Shown: in pieces, positions 28,151 through 36,293 of the stretch
Numbering within the stretch: position 1 is the stretch's first letter
Layout of the letters: the number at the start of each line of letters is the position of its first letter
DNA from: an uncultured Colwellia sp.
GTDB lineage: Bacteria; Pseudomonadota; Gammaproteobacteria; Enterobacterales; Alteromonadaceae
Assembly: GCA_913061475.1 (NCBI GenBank)
Contig: CAJXUN010000011.1
Coordinates: 30,521 to 94,520, forward strand
Direction: 5' to 3'
DNA length: 64,000 bases
Made by a program: the position numbers and the translations under genes
The notes under the pieces: model-generated
Databases searched by the model: none
What the model saw: the letters and a program-made list of their open reading frames with translations, nothing else
What the model was told of the DNA's origin: nothing

Positions 28151-29212
28151 ATGGCTATTGAACAAAGTACTCAAACCTATAATGTGAAAAATGCGACTAA
28201 ACCAAGTAATTTAGTCATTAAAGTGGTAAAAGAGCAGTTTTCATTGCAACATGTTTTTCGCATTGCCCGTGGCGCAAAAACCCAAGCAGATGTCGTTGTG
28301 GTAACCATTAGCGATAATCATAATACTGGCTGGTCAGAAGCGGTGCCTTATGCGCGTTACCAAGAATCGCTTGATAGCGTAATAGAGCAAATAAACACTC
28401 TGTCACAATCAACACTTAACAGCGAAAATATTACTGGCCTTATTGCCTCATTACCTTCTGGCGCAGCACGTAACGCCTTAGATTGTGCTTGGTGGGATTT
28501 ACAAGCAAAGCAAAACAAAACAACAGTTGCAGCATTATTTGCGTTAGCGCCAGCACTGCCTTGTGTAACAGCGCAAACCTTAAGTATAGATAGTCCCGAA
28601 GCTATGGCTAAAGCAGTTTTGGCATTAAATAACCCACCATTAGTTAAAGTAAAACTCGATAATCAAGATATCGTAGAAAAAATGACTGCTATTGCTCAAG
28701 CCGCTCCAAACAGCAAGTTTATTGTTGATGCTAATGAAGCCTGGACTATTGATGATTTACGTCATTGTTGTCTGCAATTAAAAGACCTTAATGTGGTATT
28801 GATTGAACAGCCTTTACCTGCAGGAGAAGATCAAGATCTCATTAATTTTTCTTCACCCATTCCGCTATGTGCCGATGAGTCGTGCCATACACGTGCAGAA
28901 CTGAAATATTTAAAAAATCGTTATCAAGTGGTGAATATAAAACTCGATAAAACTGGCGGCTTAACCGAAGCAGTATTATTGGCTCAAGAAGCGAAAAATC
29001 AAGGTTTTGAGTTAATGCTAGGCTGCATGGTTGGCAGCTCACTAGCGATGGCGCCATTAGCATTATTGGTTAACGAAGCAAAGTTTGTAGATTTAGACGG
29101 GCCACTTTTAATTAGTGCCGACAGAGAGGATGGTTTTGAATTTAACCAAGGGCTGATGCAGCCACTTTCAGGTAAACTTTGGGGAGGAAATCGTAATCAT
29201 ACTAATGCGTAG
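28151..29212 (+). CDS. dgcA: N-acetyl-D-glutamate racemase/epimerase, DgcA (enolase superfamily)
   Basis: A muconate-lactonising-type enolase-superfamily enzyme of 353 residues. The catalytic Lys pair is in LVKVKLDN, the metal ligands are in FIVDANEAW, VVLIEQPLP and LCADESCH, and the second catalytic Lys is in VNIKLDKTGGL. This active site resembles L-Ala-D/L-Glu epimerases, but coupling to dgcN points to the DgcA role: interconverting N-acetyl-D- and N-acetyl-L-glutamate. Alternative: dipeptide epimerase for murein peptides, less likely given the neighbour. Confidence 0.9.
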   Translation: MAIEQSTQTYNVKNATKPSNLVIKVVKEQFSLQHVFRIARGAKTQADVVVVTISDNHNTGWSEAVPYARYQESLDSVIEQINTLSQSTLNSENITGLIASLPSGAARNALDCAWWDLQAKQNKTTVAALFALAPALPCVTAQTLSIDSPEAMAKAVLALNNPPLVKVKLDNQDIVEKMTAIAQAAPNSKFIVDANEAWTIDDLRHCCLQLKDLNVVLIEQPLPAGEDQDLINFSSPIPLCADESCHTRAELKYLKNRYQVVNIKLDKTGGLTEAVLLAQEAKNQGFELMLGCMVGSSLAMAPLALLVNEAKFVDLDGPLLISADREDGFEFNQGLMQPLSGKLWGGNRNHTNA

Positions 29213-29260
29213 CGATAATGAGTGCCTCTAGTTTCCCTTTGACATGCATGATTCAATGTC

Positions 29261-29286
29261 AGCCCTGATCACAGGGCTTTTTTATT
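29261..29286 (+). terminator. Rho-independent terminator after dgcA
   Basis: AGCCCTG-ATCA-CAGGGCT stem-loop followed by an unbroken run of eight T on the plus strand; it closes the gltS-dgcR-dgcN-dgcA arm, about 49 bases after the dgcA stop. Confidence 0.92.
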
Positions 29287-29367
29287 TTAGCGATTGAGCA
29301 GCTGATAAGTTCCACCAAAATAATTTTTTGTTACTCCATATGAATACATTTTCAAAAGCTGTAGTGA

Positions 29368-29832
29368 TTAGCGTTTTACATCCAAATGCGCAACAATACT
29401 GGCCATAGTTGCCTCGATATGATTTACATCAGTGGGAATAACTAAAATTGTACTATCACTTGCCATACAAGCAAGTACCCCCGACTGTTCACCCATACTT
29501 TCAATCATTTTAGAGATCAACGTAGCCGCACCAATAACGGTCTTAATAATAATTTGCACCTGATTATGCTTAATATCCAACACCACTGAATCTATCGCTT
29601 GTTGACCATACGGAATATATTGTTTTTCAGGTAGCCGATAAACGGCATCATTATTATGATTTCTAATTTTTATCGCGCCGACTTTATGCAACAACCGAGA
29701 CACGCGTGTTTGTGTGACATTTTCAAAGCCTCGCAAAGATAAAGCCCGAGCAAGCTGCAACTGAGAACCAAAACGCTGGTCTTGCAGCAATGTTTTAAAC
29801 GTGTCGAGTAACTCTGGCTCAGCAATTTTCAT
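29368..29832 (-). CDS. ArgR-family regulator (arginine repressor paralogue)
   Basis: 154 residues with an ArgR winged helix (DTFKTLLQDQRFGSQLQLARALSLRGFENVTQTRVSRLLHKVGAIKIRN) and the oligomerisation/ligand domain. In E. coli ArgR the arginine site has the motif AGDDT; here the matching residues read ASDST, so the second Asp is Ser. That suggests altered ligand response. It follows the capA-like gene by 22 bases and ends facing dgcA. The true argR of Alteromonadales is normally beside mdh, so this is probably a paralogue serving this island. Confidence 0.85.
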   Translation of the reverse strand: MKIAEPELLDTFKTLLQDQRFGSQLQLARALSLRGFENVTQTRVSRLLHKVGAIKIRNHNNDAVYRLPEKQYIPYGQQAIDSVVLDIKHNQVQIIIKTVIGAATLISKMIESMGEQSGVLACMASDSTILVIPTDVNHIEATMASIVAHLDVKR

Positions 29833-29854
29833 GCTATTTTATTTCCTATGCTTG

Positions 29855-31912
29855 TTAGTGGTTAAATTTAATCATAATAGGTGCCGATATCACTTTATCA
29901 ACACCAAGATAGGCCGATTGATAGCTCAATGTATTATAAAAATTTGGTTGTATATTTTTGCTGAAGGCGCTCTGCCATTCAATTAAAGCAAAGTCATCAA
30001 TGTTAATCGCGGAACTAGTTCCATCTTGTGAGGTTATTTCTGCAATCACTCGATAACTTTTATAACCAATACGCGGAGAATTGAAATCTAACTCTACATT
30101 TTGCCAAGCTTGGCTTGCCATCAATTCAGTTGTGCCAATTAAATGTTTAGGGCTATTGTCAAAGGCATCAAATAGTTTCTGACGAGTTTTACGCCCCTGC
30201 CAATAAAAGTTAATTTTGATTGGTGCTTGGACATTAAATTTAGCTTTGACTGTCATTGCGCTGCTAGCTTTGTACACCCGTCTAAAACTTTGCATGCCAA
30301 AAATACTTGGGTTAGCAACCGTTAATTTAATATTTAAACTGCGCTGCCCACTGGCACCGAAATTATTCAGTGTTGTGGCGCTGCGTTGAAATACCCAACC
30401 CCGTTCAGGGCTATCAAATGTCGCAAAACTCTCAAAATCGCTGCCGTTAATTAAGTTAGTGCCCAGGCGGTATCCAACATTGTCATCAGGCAATTCAACA
30501 TGAGTTATCGTTCTATGCCACGGCAATTGGTAGAGTGGAATGACTTTCTCACCATTGACCGGATATACCGCTAATGTCAATTTTTCACTCGTTGTTTGAT
30601 TATTTGCTCGGATAACACCATGACCACCTGATGGTATGATCAGGGTATTTCTTTGTTTAGAAAGCTCAGTTAAGCGCTTCATTACGGTATAGCGATGCAT
30701 ACCTGTGGCTGGCGTTGGTTTGTAACCTTTAACATATAGCGGCACAATTTCAGCACGGTGAAACTTACCATCGTCCAGCCAAACATAAAGAATAAAGCTA
30801 TGTTGAGTTGCACTAAAGTTTTGGTCAAAAATAAAATTTCCCATCGAATAAGCAATAAGCTTATTGTTATATAACTCTAGACCTTGAGTGACATGAGGGT
30901 GATGTGCAATTGCCAGAGCAGCGCCTGCATCTAGTGATGACTTTAAACGTTGCTCAGTAACACCGGTGGGGTTATTGGCGTATTCTTGACTACCGTGATA
31001 TTGCACTATCGTGACTTTATTTTTATCTACCTGCTCAGTAACAGACTTCACTATATTGTTCATTGAACCATAAGCGGCACCACCGTGTTGGTCATTTGCT
31101 GTTTGTGTTGGGTTAGCACTACCCTCCCATCCCACATAACCTAACATGGCAAACTCGGTATTTTTAATAGTTTCTGTATGTGCTTTTAAGGCTGACTTTT
31201 CGTCAACACCTGCACCTGAATATCCTAACTCGCTTTTTTCAAGAAAAGCTAACGTTGAGTGAAGGCCAGAATCCATATAGTCATAGGTATGATTATTCCC
31301 TAACGAAACATAGTCAACACCTGCCCAAGTGAGCGCAGAAAGTATTTCCGGCTCAGAGTAAAAGGTGACTGATTTGGGCGCACGCTCTGCGGGTTTTTCA
31401 TCAGCTATTTGAGTTTCCAAATTGATTGCTGCATAGTCAGCCAAACTCATGTAAGGCTTAATATGCTGAACTATCGCTTTGCTATCTTCGAGCTTATTAT
31501 CTTGATGAATAAGTACAGGATCACCAAAGTAAGGTTGATAGTATCTACGCCCCATCATTACATCACCACCAAAAGCAAGCATCACGCGTTTAGACGCTTT
31601 TTTAACTAAACTAATATCGGTGATTTTCGCAGATTGTTGTAACTCAGAATGGCTAAAGGTTTGAATTGAATCAAAATACCCGTCTTTACTAAACCTTAGC
31701 TGATAAATATCATTAACGGCAGCTTTTAAACTGAACTCCCCTATTGCATTGGTTACGGTCTTGACGTTATTTATTTCTACAACAACAGCTTTTAGGGCAT
31801 GACTCTCTTCATCAATGATTCTGCCACTTAAGGAGAAATGTGTTGCCGCAAATGCACTGATATTTAGATTTACGGCGATGATCATCAAAATACAAAAAAA
31901 AATACGAGACAT
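29855..31912 (-). CDS. Exported CapA-family (poly-gamma-glutamate capsule type) protein with extra domains
   Basis: 685 residues with a signal peptide. Residues 27-95 look like a carboxypeptidase-regulatory-like beta-sandwich (SGRIIDEESHALKAVVVEI..GEFSLKA). Residues 105-400 are a CapA metallophosphatase-fold domain (LAFGGDVMMGRRYY, AAINLETQI, VSLGNNHTYDYMDSGL, VQYHGSQEY, AIAHHPHVTQGLE, YSMGNFIFDQ). The last 180 or so look like a jelly-roll carbohydrate-binding type domain. CapA/PgsA proteins work with poly-gamma-glutamate; the fold suggests a metal-dependent hydrolase. No capB or capC genes are nearby, so polymer breakdown rather than synthesis seems more likely (inference). Confidence 0.85.
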   Translation of the reverse strand: MSRIFFCILMIIAVNLNISAFAATHFSLSGRIIDEESHALKAVVVEINNVKTVTNAIGEFSLKAAVNDIYQLRFSKDGYFDSIQTFSHSELQQSAKITDISLVKKASKRVMLAFGGDVMMGRRYYQPYFGDPVLIHQDNKLEDSKAIVQHIKPYMSLADYAAINLETQIADEKPAERAPKSVTFYSEPEILSALTWAGVDYVSLGNNHTYDYMDSGLHSTLAFLEKSELGYSGAGVDEKSALKAHTETIKNTEFAMLGYVGWEGSANPTQTANDQHGGAAYGSMNNIVKSVTEQVDKNKVTIVQYHGSQEYANNPTGVTEQRLKSSLDAGAALAIAHHPHVTQGLELYNNKLIAYSMGNFIFDQNFSATQHSFILYVWLDDGKFHRAEIVPLYVKGYKPTPATGMHRYTVMKRLTELSKQRNTLIIPSGGHGVIRANNQTTSEKLTLAVYPVNGEKVIPLYQLPWHRTITHVELPDDNVGYRLGTNLINGSDFESFATFDSPERGWVFQRSATTLNNFGASGQRSLNIKLTVANPSIFGMQSFRRVYKASSAMTVKAKFNVQAPIKINFYWQGRKTRQKLFDAFDNSPKHLIGTTELMASQAWQNVELDFNSPRIGYKSYRVIAEITSQDGTSSAINIDDFALIEWQSAFSKNIQPNFYNTLSYQSAYLGVDKVISAPIMIKFNH

Positions 31913-32038
31913 AGAGCATCCAAAGCTTAGTAATTTGTCTTAGTATATCGTTTTAAATACCTAGATTTCATTCCGAATGATATGTCGACTATAACGTTAG
32001 GGTATGGCAAAAATAATATCCTCTCAATATCAATAGGC

Positions 32039-32155
32039 AAAAAAAACGCCCCTCATATGAGGAGCGTATAACAAACATAAATTTAAAAATAAAACCGAGT
32101 GGGAGAATCTCTTATTAAGTCAGAACCTAACATTCATAATTAGTTCAAAACTTTT
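32039..32155 (-). ncRNA. Candidate small RNA, copy A of a tandem pair
   Basis: An intergenic minus-strand transcript can be drawn from about 32150 (GTTTTGAACTAATTATG) to a terminator CGCTCCTC-ATAT-GAGGGGCG followed by eight T. The stem contains a U-G wobble on the minus strand, which would be a C-A mismatch on the plus strand, so the leftward direction is favoured. The middle holds AAGAGATTCTCCCACTCGGTTTTATTTTTAAA, shared with copy B. There is no convincing ORF. Length is about 110 nt. It does not match an sRNA family I know. Confidence 0.65.
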
Positions 32156-32220
32156 TTAAAATAAAGCCATAATACGCAATTTTTCGTTATTGAGCTGATG
32201 AGTGATATTTTATCATCGGC

Positions 32221-32332
32221 AAAAAAAACGCCCCTCAAATGAGGAGCGGATAAAAACACTAATAAAAACAAAACCGAGGGGGAATCTCTTGCTAAGTATG
32301 AGCATCTTAGTCGTTGTTAGTTCAATTTTATT
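32221..32332 (-). ncRNA. Candidate small RNA, copy B of a tandem pair
   Basis: Same layout as copy A, 182 bases upstream: AATTGAACTAACAACG at the 5' side, then AAGAGATTCCCCCTCGGTTTTGTTTTTATTAG. The terminator is CGCTCCTC-ATTT-GAGGGGCG plus eight T on the minus strand. The stem, the AGATTC(T/C)CC(C)xCTCGGTTTT core and the 5' GTTAGTTCAA region (plus-strand reading) are kept, while the parts between differ. This is the pattern of two paralogous RNA genes rather than a recent exact duplication. Confidence 0.65.
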
Positions 32333-32391
32333 TAAAATTTTTCGTAGCAATCCCCTCACAGAAAATAGCCAACTGTTTTTTTTGTTAATAT

Positions 32392-32814
32392 TTAAATTGT
32401 TTCAAGCGCCCAGCGTTTGGCAATAAAGTTAAGTACTTTGGTTAATTTTTTACCCAAATAGCCTGATAGTAACTTAGGTGTTTGCTGCAATAGCAATAAC
32501 TCTGACGCTGTTATCGCCACATAACAATCGACTAGCTGATCATCCGACGAAACCATCAGCACATCGTCAGCTAGAAATTCTTTTTTCAGACTGTTTTCTT
32601 CATCTTCGCCGCTATGACCTAGTTCACTAATATCGCAAAGGTAAAAGTTAATCTGCAGAACATGCTCTTCCTCACCGTACCAATTAGCGGTCATAGTATG
32701 AAAGTTTAACTGTGCTTCAAGTTTATTGCTCACTGAGGAAATATTTTCTATCTTAACAACTAAATCATCACTGACTTGAATAGAAATAGGTAACTTTTCA
32801 GTCATAATATCCAT
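32392..32814 (-). CDS. Hypothetical cytosolic protein
   Basis: 140 residues, acidic, without signal peptide or membrane helix. The middle has an acidic segment (GHSGEDEENSLKKEF) and the end a basic helical tail (YLGKKLTKVLNFIAKRWALETI). I do not recognise the family. The ATG at 32814 has AAAGGCG about 12 bases upstream; an internal ATG at 32805 is an alternative. It lies just upstream of the two candidate small RNAs, on the same strand. Confidence 0.7.
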   Translation of the reverse strand: MDIMTEKLPISIQVSDDLVVKIENISSVSNKLEAQLNFHTMTANWYGEEEHVLQINFYLCDISELGHSGEDEENSLKKEFLADDVLMVSSDDQLVDCYVAITASELLLLQQTPKLLSGYLGKKLTKVLNFIAKRWALETI

Positions 32815-33046
32815 GAAGTTAAACGCCTTTTAGTAAAATTATATTGCTCACCAGCCCCTAGTAGAACTTTCAGTTTTTCAACCTACTCAAGCTGCTAAAG
32901 TCACTATATCAATAACCCCGCTCATTTTCTAAGCTTTTGCCTGTGGAATAGTACGGGGAAAATTACAAACGATTCTGGTTGGCAAAATATATCGGCAGTT
33001 ACTCGACCACAGTAATAGCAATAAATGTTTTGCCGATTTTTTCTTT

Positions 33047-33196
33047 ATGGTTTATTTTATGAATTATGGTGATAAAGCTAGCTTTAATAATATTCAACTG
33101 ATGTTATTTGCTTTTGTCACTTTGTGGCTAACCTTATCAAGACTTATCTGGACAGTGCATGTGTTGCGTAACGGCCAATACCGTATAAAGCGCTGA
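33047..33196 (+). CDS. Possible 45-49 residue single-helix membrane protein
   Basis: Too short for the ORF track. ATG at 33047 (or 33059) gives MVYFMNYGDKASFNNIQLMLFAFVTLWLTLSRLIWTVHVLRNGQYRIKR. It has one hydrophobic helix and a basic tail, a sensible small membrane protein layout. There is no good ribosome site. It lies 69 bases before the CBS-domain gene. Could be chance. Confidence 0.3.
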   Translation: MVYFMNYGDKASFNNIQLMLFAFVTLWLTLSRLIWTVHVLRNGQYRIKR

Positions 33197-33265
33197 CGAA
33201 ATTAGCAATAACATTAGCGTCAGTTGCAGATAAATAGACAGTAAAATAACCGTAGGTATTTAGAG

Positions 33266-33691
33266 ATGAAAGTTGAAGAGGTTATGGCGAATAATGTCAT
33301 CTGTATTAATATGGATGACAGACTCACTGTGGTAAGGGAATTATTTATTAAACATAAGTTTCATCACTTATTGGTGATTAATAATAATGGTGAACTTATT
33401 GCGGTTCTTTCTGAACGAGATTACTTTAAAGCGACAAACTCCAATCAAGAGCTACCAAGCGCAAATGACAAAGACTTGGCAATGCTAAACAAGCGCGTGC
33501 ACCAAATAGTATCTAAAAAGCTAGTTGCAATCCAAGAACTTAGTACGTTTAGCGCGGCAATAAAATTATTTCATGACACTGGCGTTTCTTGTCTCCCTGT
33601 TATTAACAGTAAAAATAAGCCGGTCGGTATATTAACGTGGCGAGATATTGTTAAATGGCTCTATGGCAAAGTTAACGCACCTAAGGCTTAA
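33266..33691 (+). CDS. CBS-domain pair protein
   Basis: 141 residues made almost wholly of two CBS domains (MKVEEVMANNVICINMDDRLTVVRELFIKHKFHHLLVINNNGELIAVLSERDYF, and IVSKKLVAIQELSTFSAAIKLFHDTGVSCLPVINSKNKPVGILTWRDIVKWL). Stand-alone CBS pairs bind adenine nucleotides and regulate partners; the partner here is unknown. Alteromonadales often carry such genes near respiration or envelope genes. Confidence 0.9.
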   Translation: MKVEEVMANNVICINMDDRLTVVRELFIKHKFHHLLVINNNGELIAVLSERDYFKATNSNQELPSANDKDLAMLNKRVHQIVSKKLVAIQELSTFSAAIKLFHDTGVSCLPVINSKNKPVGILTWRDIVKWLYGKVNAPKA

Positions 33692-33851
33692 TTTTTCAAG
33701 TGACGAAGCAATAATTATCTAGCTAATAACGGGCTATTACTATTAGCTAAGCAAAATCACGAGTTTTTAATTCAGAATAAAACCAGCCATTTGTGTTTAA
33801 TCTGACGAGGCCTATATGGTCCCTTGGTATTAAAGTATTAGCTTATGTCTA

Positions 33852-34568
33852 TTACGGATTGTTAATATCAAACTCGAATTCAATCTCCAATAGTTTGCTG
33901 CCACCACTTGCCGGCGGATAACGCCATTGCAGTAAGGCTTGCTTTGCCGAACGCTCTAATAAACGATTGCCATGCTTATTCAATCCAATAACATCTATTA
34001 CCTTACCTTCATCTGAAATGCGGTATTGTAGCTTTACCGTGCCTGATTTACGTGAATATAGTGCCGATTTCGGATATTCAGGCATCACGCGATGAGTCGG
34101 AACAATTGTAATGGCGGGTTGATTAATTTTTGGTACGTTAACCATATCACTTAAGGTTTTATTCACTGATAAACCTGTGGTTGCGAGCGCAATAGTGTCT
34201 TGATGTACACGACTATTTTCGATGTACTTAGGCGGCAAAATTTCCGGCTTAGGTGGCAAGGGTTGCTTTATCGGTGGCAGCGTTGCTTCTTCTGACTTAA
34301 CTTCGATTACCTCTAATACACGCACAGAATGCTGCTTATATTGATTAGAAACGCCATGTACTGGTGGCTTAGCAAAATGTGTGATCACCGCCATTATACC
34401 AAAAGACGCCGCCCCGCCCGTTATCAATAAAGCCATAATATGCCAGATTGACCGCGTGGATTTAATCGGCTGAGTTTCAGATGCCACGTTGACTATCGGC
34501 GCTTGCAGTTGTTTTTTTCTTTGTTGATAAAGACTCGATAGCTCCTTATCAAATTTATCGTCACTCAT
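33852..34568 (-). CDS. Membrane protein with anti-sigma-like N-terminus and TonB C-terminal domain
   Basis: 238 residues. A short cytosolic region (MSDDKFDKELSSLYQQRKKQLQAP) is followed by one membrane helix (IMALLITGGAASFGIMAVIT). A Pro-rich periplasmic linker (IKQPLPPKPEILPPKYI) leads to a TonB C-terminal domain (MPEYPKSALYSRKSGTVKLQYRISDEGKVIDV...ALLQWRYPP). Its ATG overlaps the stop of the sigma-factor gene (ATGA), the usual place of an anti-sigma factor. So it may both hold the sigma factor and contact an outer-membrane protein. The anti-sigma role is inference. Confidence 0.85.
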   Translation of the reverse strand: MSDDKFDKELSSLYQQRKKQLQAPIVNVASETQPIKSTRSIWHIMALLITGGAASFGIMAVITHFAKPPVHGVSNQYKQHSVRVLEVIEVKSEEATLPPIKQPLPPKPEILPPKYIENSRVHQDTIALATTGLSVNKTLSDMVNVPKINQPAITIVPTHRVMPEYPKSALYSRKSGTVKLQYRISDEGKVIDVIGLNKHGNRLLERSAKQALLQWRYPPASGGSKLLEIEFEFDINNP

Positions 34569-35128
34569 GATGATGATCCTAACAAATGGCCTAAATTATT
34601 GCGGGCATAACGCAAACGACTTTTTATGGTTTCAAAACTATCGTTCGTTAATACTGAAATTTCCATCACTGAAAAACCTTCTTGCTGGAAGATAAACGCT
34701 TCCCTTTGTAAAAACGGCAACTGCTCAAGTGCAGCATTAAATTGCGTTATTCTATCCGCCGTCAACACTGATTTCTCTAGCGTTAGCGTCAACATTTTAT
34801 TTTCATCTAACAACTGGTTTTGCCATTTTTGTTGGCGTCGAAATTCGTCAATTAAAGTATTGCGAGCAATCGTGAATAACCAACTTTTAACATTACGTTG
34901 CGGAGTATTTTGCGTAGTTTTCATCACTTTTAACCAAGTAGTTTGTACCACATCTTCCGCCACCTCTTTATTCGATTGGCTTAATAAATAGTGATATAGC
35001 GACAAGTTAAATTGCGCAACCAATAAAGACAAATACTTGTTTTTACCGGTTGCAATATAATTTGTCAGCAACATTTCTGGACTGGTTTTGGGGTTATACC
35101 AACCTTTAATCATTGACGGTAACTGCAA
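34565..35128 (-). CDS. ECF-type RNA polymerase sigma factor
   Basis: 187 residues with sigma-70 region 2 (LSLYHYLLSQSNKEVAEDVVQTTWLKVMKT..RNVKSWLFTIARNTLIDEFRRQQ) and region 4 (ALEQLPFLQREAFIFQQEGFSVMEISVLTNDSFETIKSRLRYARNNLGHLL). The start is a TTG with AGGA 7 bases upstream; the ATG at 35113 has no ribosome site. It sits between two TonB-type genes, which suggests control of envelope or uptake functions. Confidence 0.9.
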   Translation of the reverse strand: MQLPSMIKGWYNPKTSPEMLLTNYIATGKNKYLSLLVAQFNLSLYHYLLSQSNKEVAEDVVQTTWLKVMKTTQNTPQRNVKSWLFTIARNTLIDEFRRQQKWQNQLLDENKMLTLTLEKSVLTADRITQFNAALEQLPFLQREAFIFQQEGFSVMEISVLTNDSFETIKSRLRYARNNLGHLLGSSS

Positions 35129-35137
35129 ATTTTCATC

Positions 35138-35746
35138 CTAACTTTGTTGGTCCATTTTAAACTCTAATTGAACAGTTAAACCCTGTTGGCTAACCGTTTT
35201 ACCATCTTCTGACTTTGCGCGATATTTCCATTTTCTTAATGCTTGCCGAGCAGCTTTATCAAATACGCGTTTAGGCTCAGCATCAATCACTTCAATATTA
35301 CTGACACCGCCTACGGCATTAATATCAAAGCGCAGTTTCACCCAACCTTCAACACCATCGCGGGCGGCGTCAGCGGGGTATTTAGGGTTAATGCGTACCA
35401 CAGGGCGAGCATCATTATCACCTGTTTGACCGCCAAAACTTAACTTAGCGTTACCAGCCGGCAATTTAATTGGCCCGTTATTGTAATGATAACCACCTTC
35501 AACAAGGGTTTCTACGGGTGCTTCAAAAGTTCTTGGCATAGGTTTAGGCGTTGGTGGTGGATCATTTTTAAATGGTGGCTTAGTTTCCGGCGGCCTTTCT
35601 TCGGGCAACTGTGCAACCTCTACTATCACTTTTGGCAACAACTCGGGGGGCAATACCTGATCGTTATTAACTAAATAGGCCATAAAAGCAAATAAACCAA
35701 AGGTTGTTGCACTGGCAAGGGTTGTTATCGTTATTATCTTTTTCAT
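35138..35746 (-). CDS. tonB: TonB-family energy transducer
   Basis: 202 residues. There is an N-terminal membrane anchor (TITTLASATTFGLFAFMAYLV) and a Pro/Glu/Lys-rich spacer (EERPPETKPPFKNDPPPTPKPMP). The TonB C-terminal domain reads VRINPKYPADAARDGVEGWVKLRFDINAVGGVSNIEVIDAEPKRVFDKAARQALRKWKYR. It transmits proton-motive force to outer-membrane receptors such as the one at 21676. No exbB or exbD is nearby. It starts the tonB-sigma-TonB operon. Confidence 0.9.
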   Translation of the reverse strand: MKKIITITTLASATTFGLFAFMAYLVNNDQVLPPELLPKVIVEVAQLPEERPPETKPPFKNDPPPTPKPMPRTFEAPVETLVEGGYHYNNGPIKLPAGNAKLSFGGQTGDNDARPVVRINPKYPADAARDGVEGWVKLRFDINAVGGVSNIEVIDAEPKRVFDKAARQALRKWKYRAKSEDGKTVSQQGLTVQLEFKMDQQS

Positions 35747-35955
35747 ATTTATTCCTCAATAGTTATCGACTAGAGATTATCTAAGTTAAAGAGGTGTGAT
35801 CACACGCTAAGCCAGCGGCCATTTCTGACTCATAGCCAGTTGAATAACTCATTAATCAATTGGCTATAAGTAAAACGATGGGCGGCAAGAAAAGGGGTTA
35901 AAGTAAATTAGAAAAATATTAAAAAAATATTAAAAAAATAAAGTACGCTTGAAGA

Positions 35956-36234
35956 TTAAGATTTTTTCAATAATAAAAATAATCTTTTCATCGTGAAAAT
36001 AATAATCAAATAACCAAAATATTGACCACTTAAAAATATCGCCATTTTTGGCCAAAATGCAGTTTCTTCACTAAAAAAGCTTAATGAAAACCTAGCTGGT
36101 GCGGTGATTAAGCCATAACCAGGAAAAACACTGGCAATAAAGTAATAGTTATAGCAAAAAGCGGTGATACCGATAACGATACCCGACAGTGCCCAACGTA
36201 AAGACCATTTGATATCAGACAATACAGTGCTCAT
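35956..36234 (-). CDS. Small membrane protein, two to three helices
   Basis: 92 residues with hydrophobic segments at about 11-35 (WALSGIVIGITAFCYNYYFIASVFP) and 62-88. The tail is basic (LFLLLKKS). I do not recognise the family. It is 59 bases upstream of... no shared promoter is evident with the leftward gene at 36294, which precedes it in the same direction, so the two could be one transcript. Confidence 0.65.
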   Translation of the reverse strand: MSTVLSDIKWSLRWALSGIVIGITAFCYNYYFIASVFPGYGLITAPARFSLSFFSEETAFWPKMAIFLSGQYFGYLIIIFTMKRLFLLLKKS

Positions 36235-36293
36235 ATTATTTATGTCACTAACTGCACAGTGCAGCTAGTGACCCTTTTTAAAATTGGCTGGGC

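Noticed and set aside
28151-29212. Muconate cycloisomerase or L-Ala-D/L-Glu epimerase call for the enolase-superfamily gene
   Set aside because: The fold fits, but direct coupling with the DUF1611 gene (dgcN) and gltS favours DgcA.
33721-33748. AGCTAATA/TATTAGCT hairpin as terminator of the CBS gene
   Set aside because: A/T-rich 8-pair stem with a 12-base loop and no T-tract; too weak to list.
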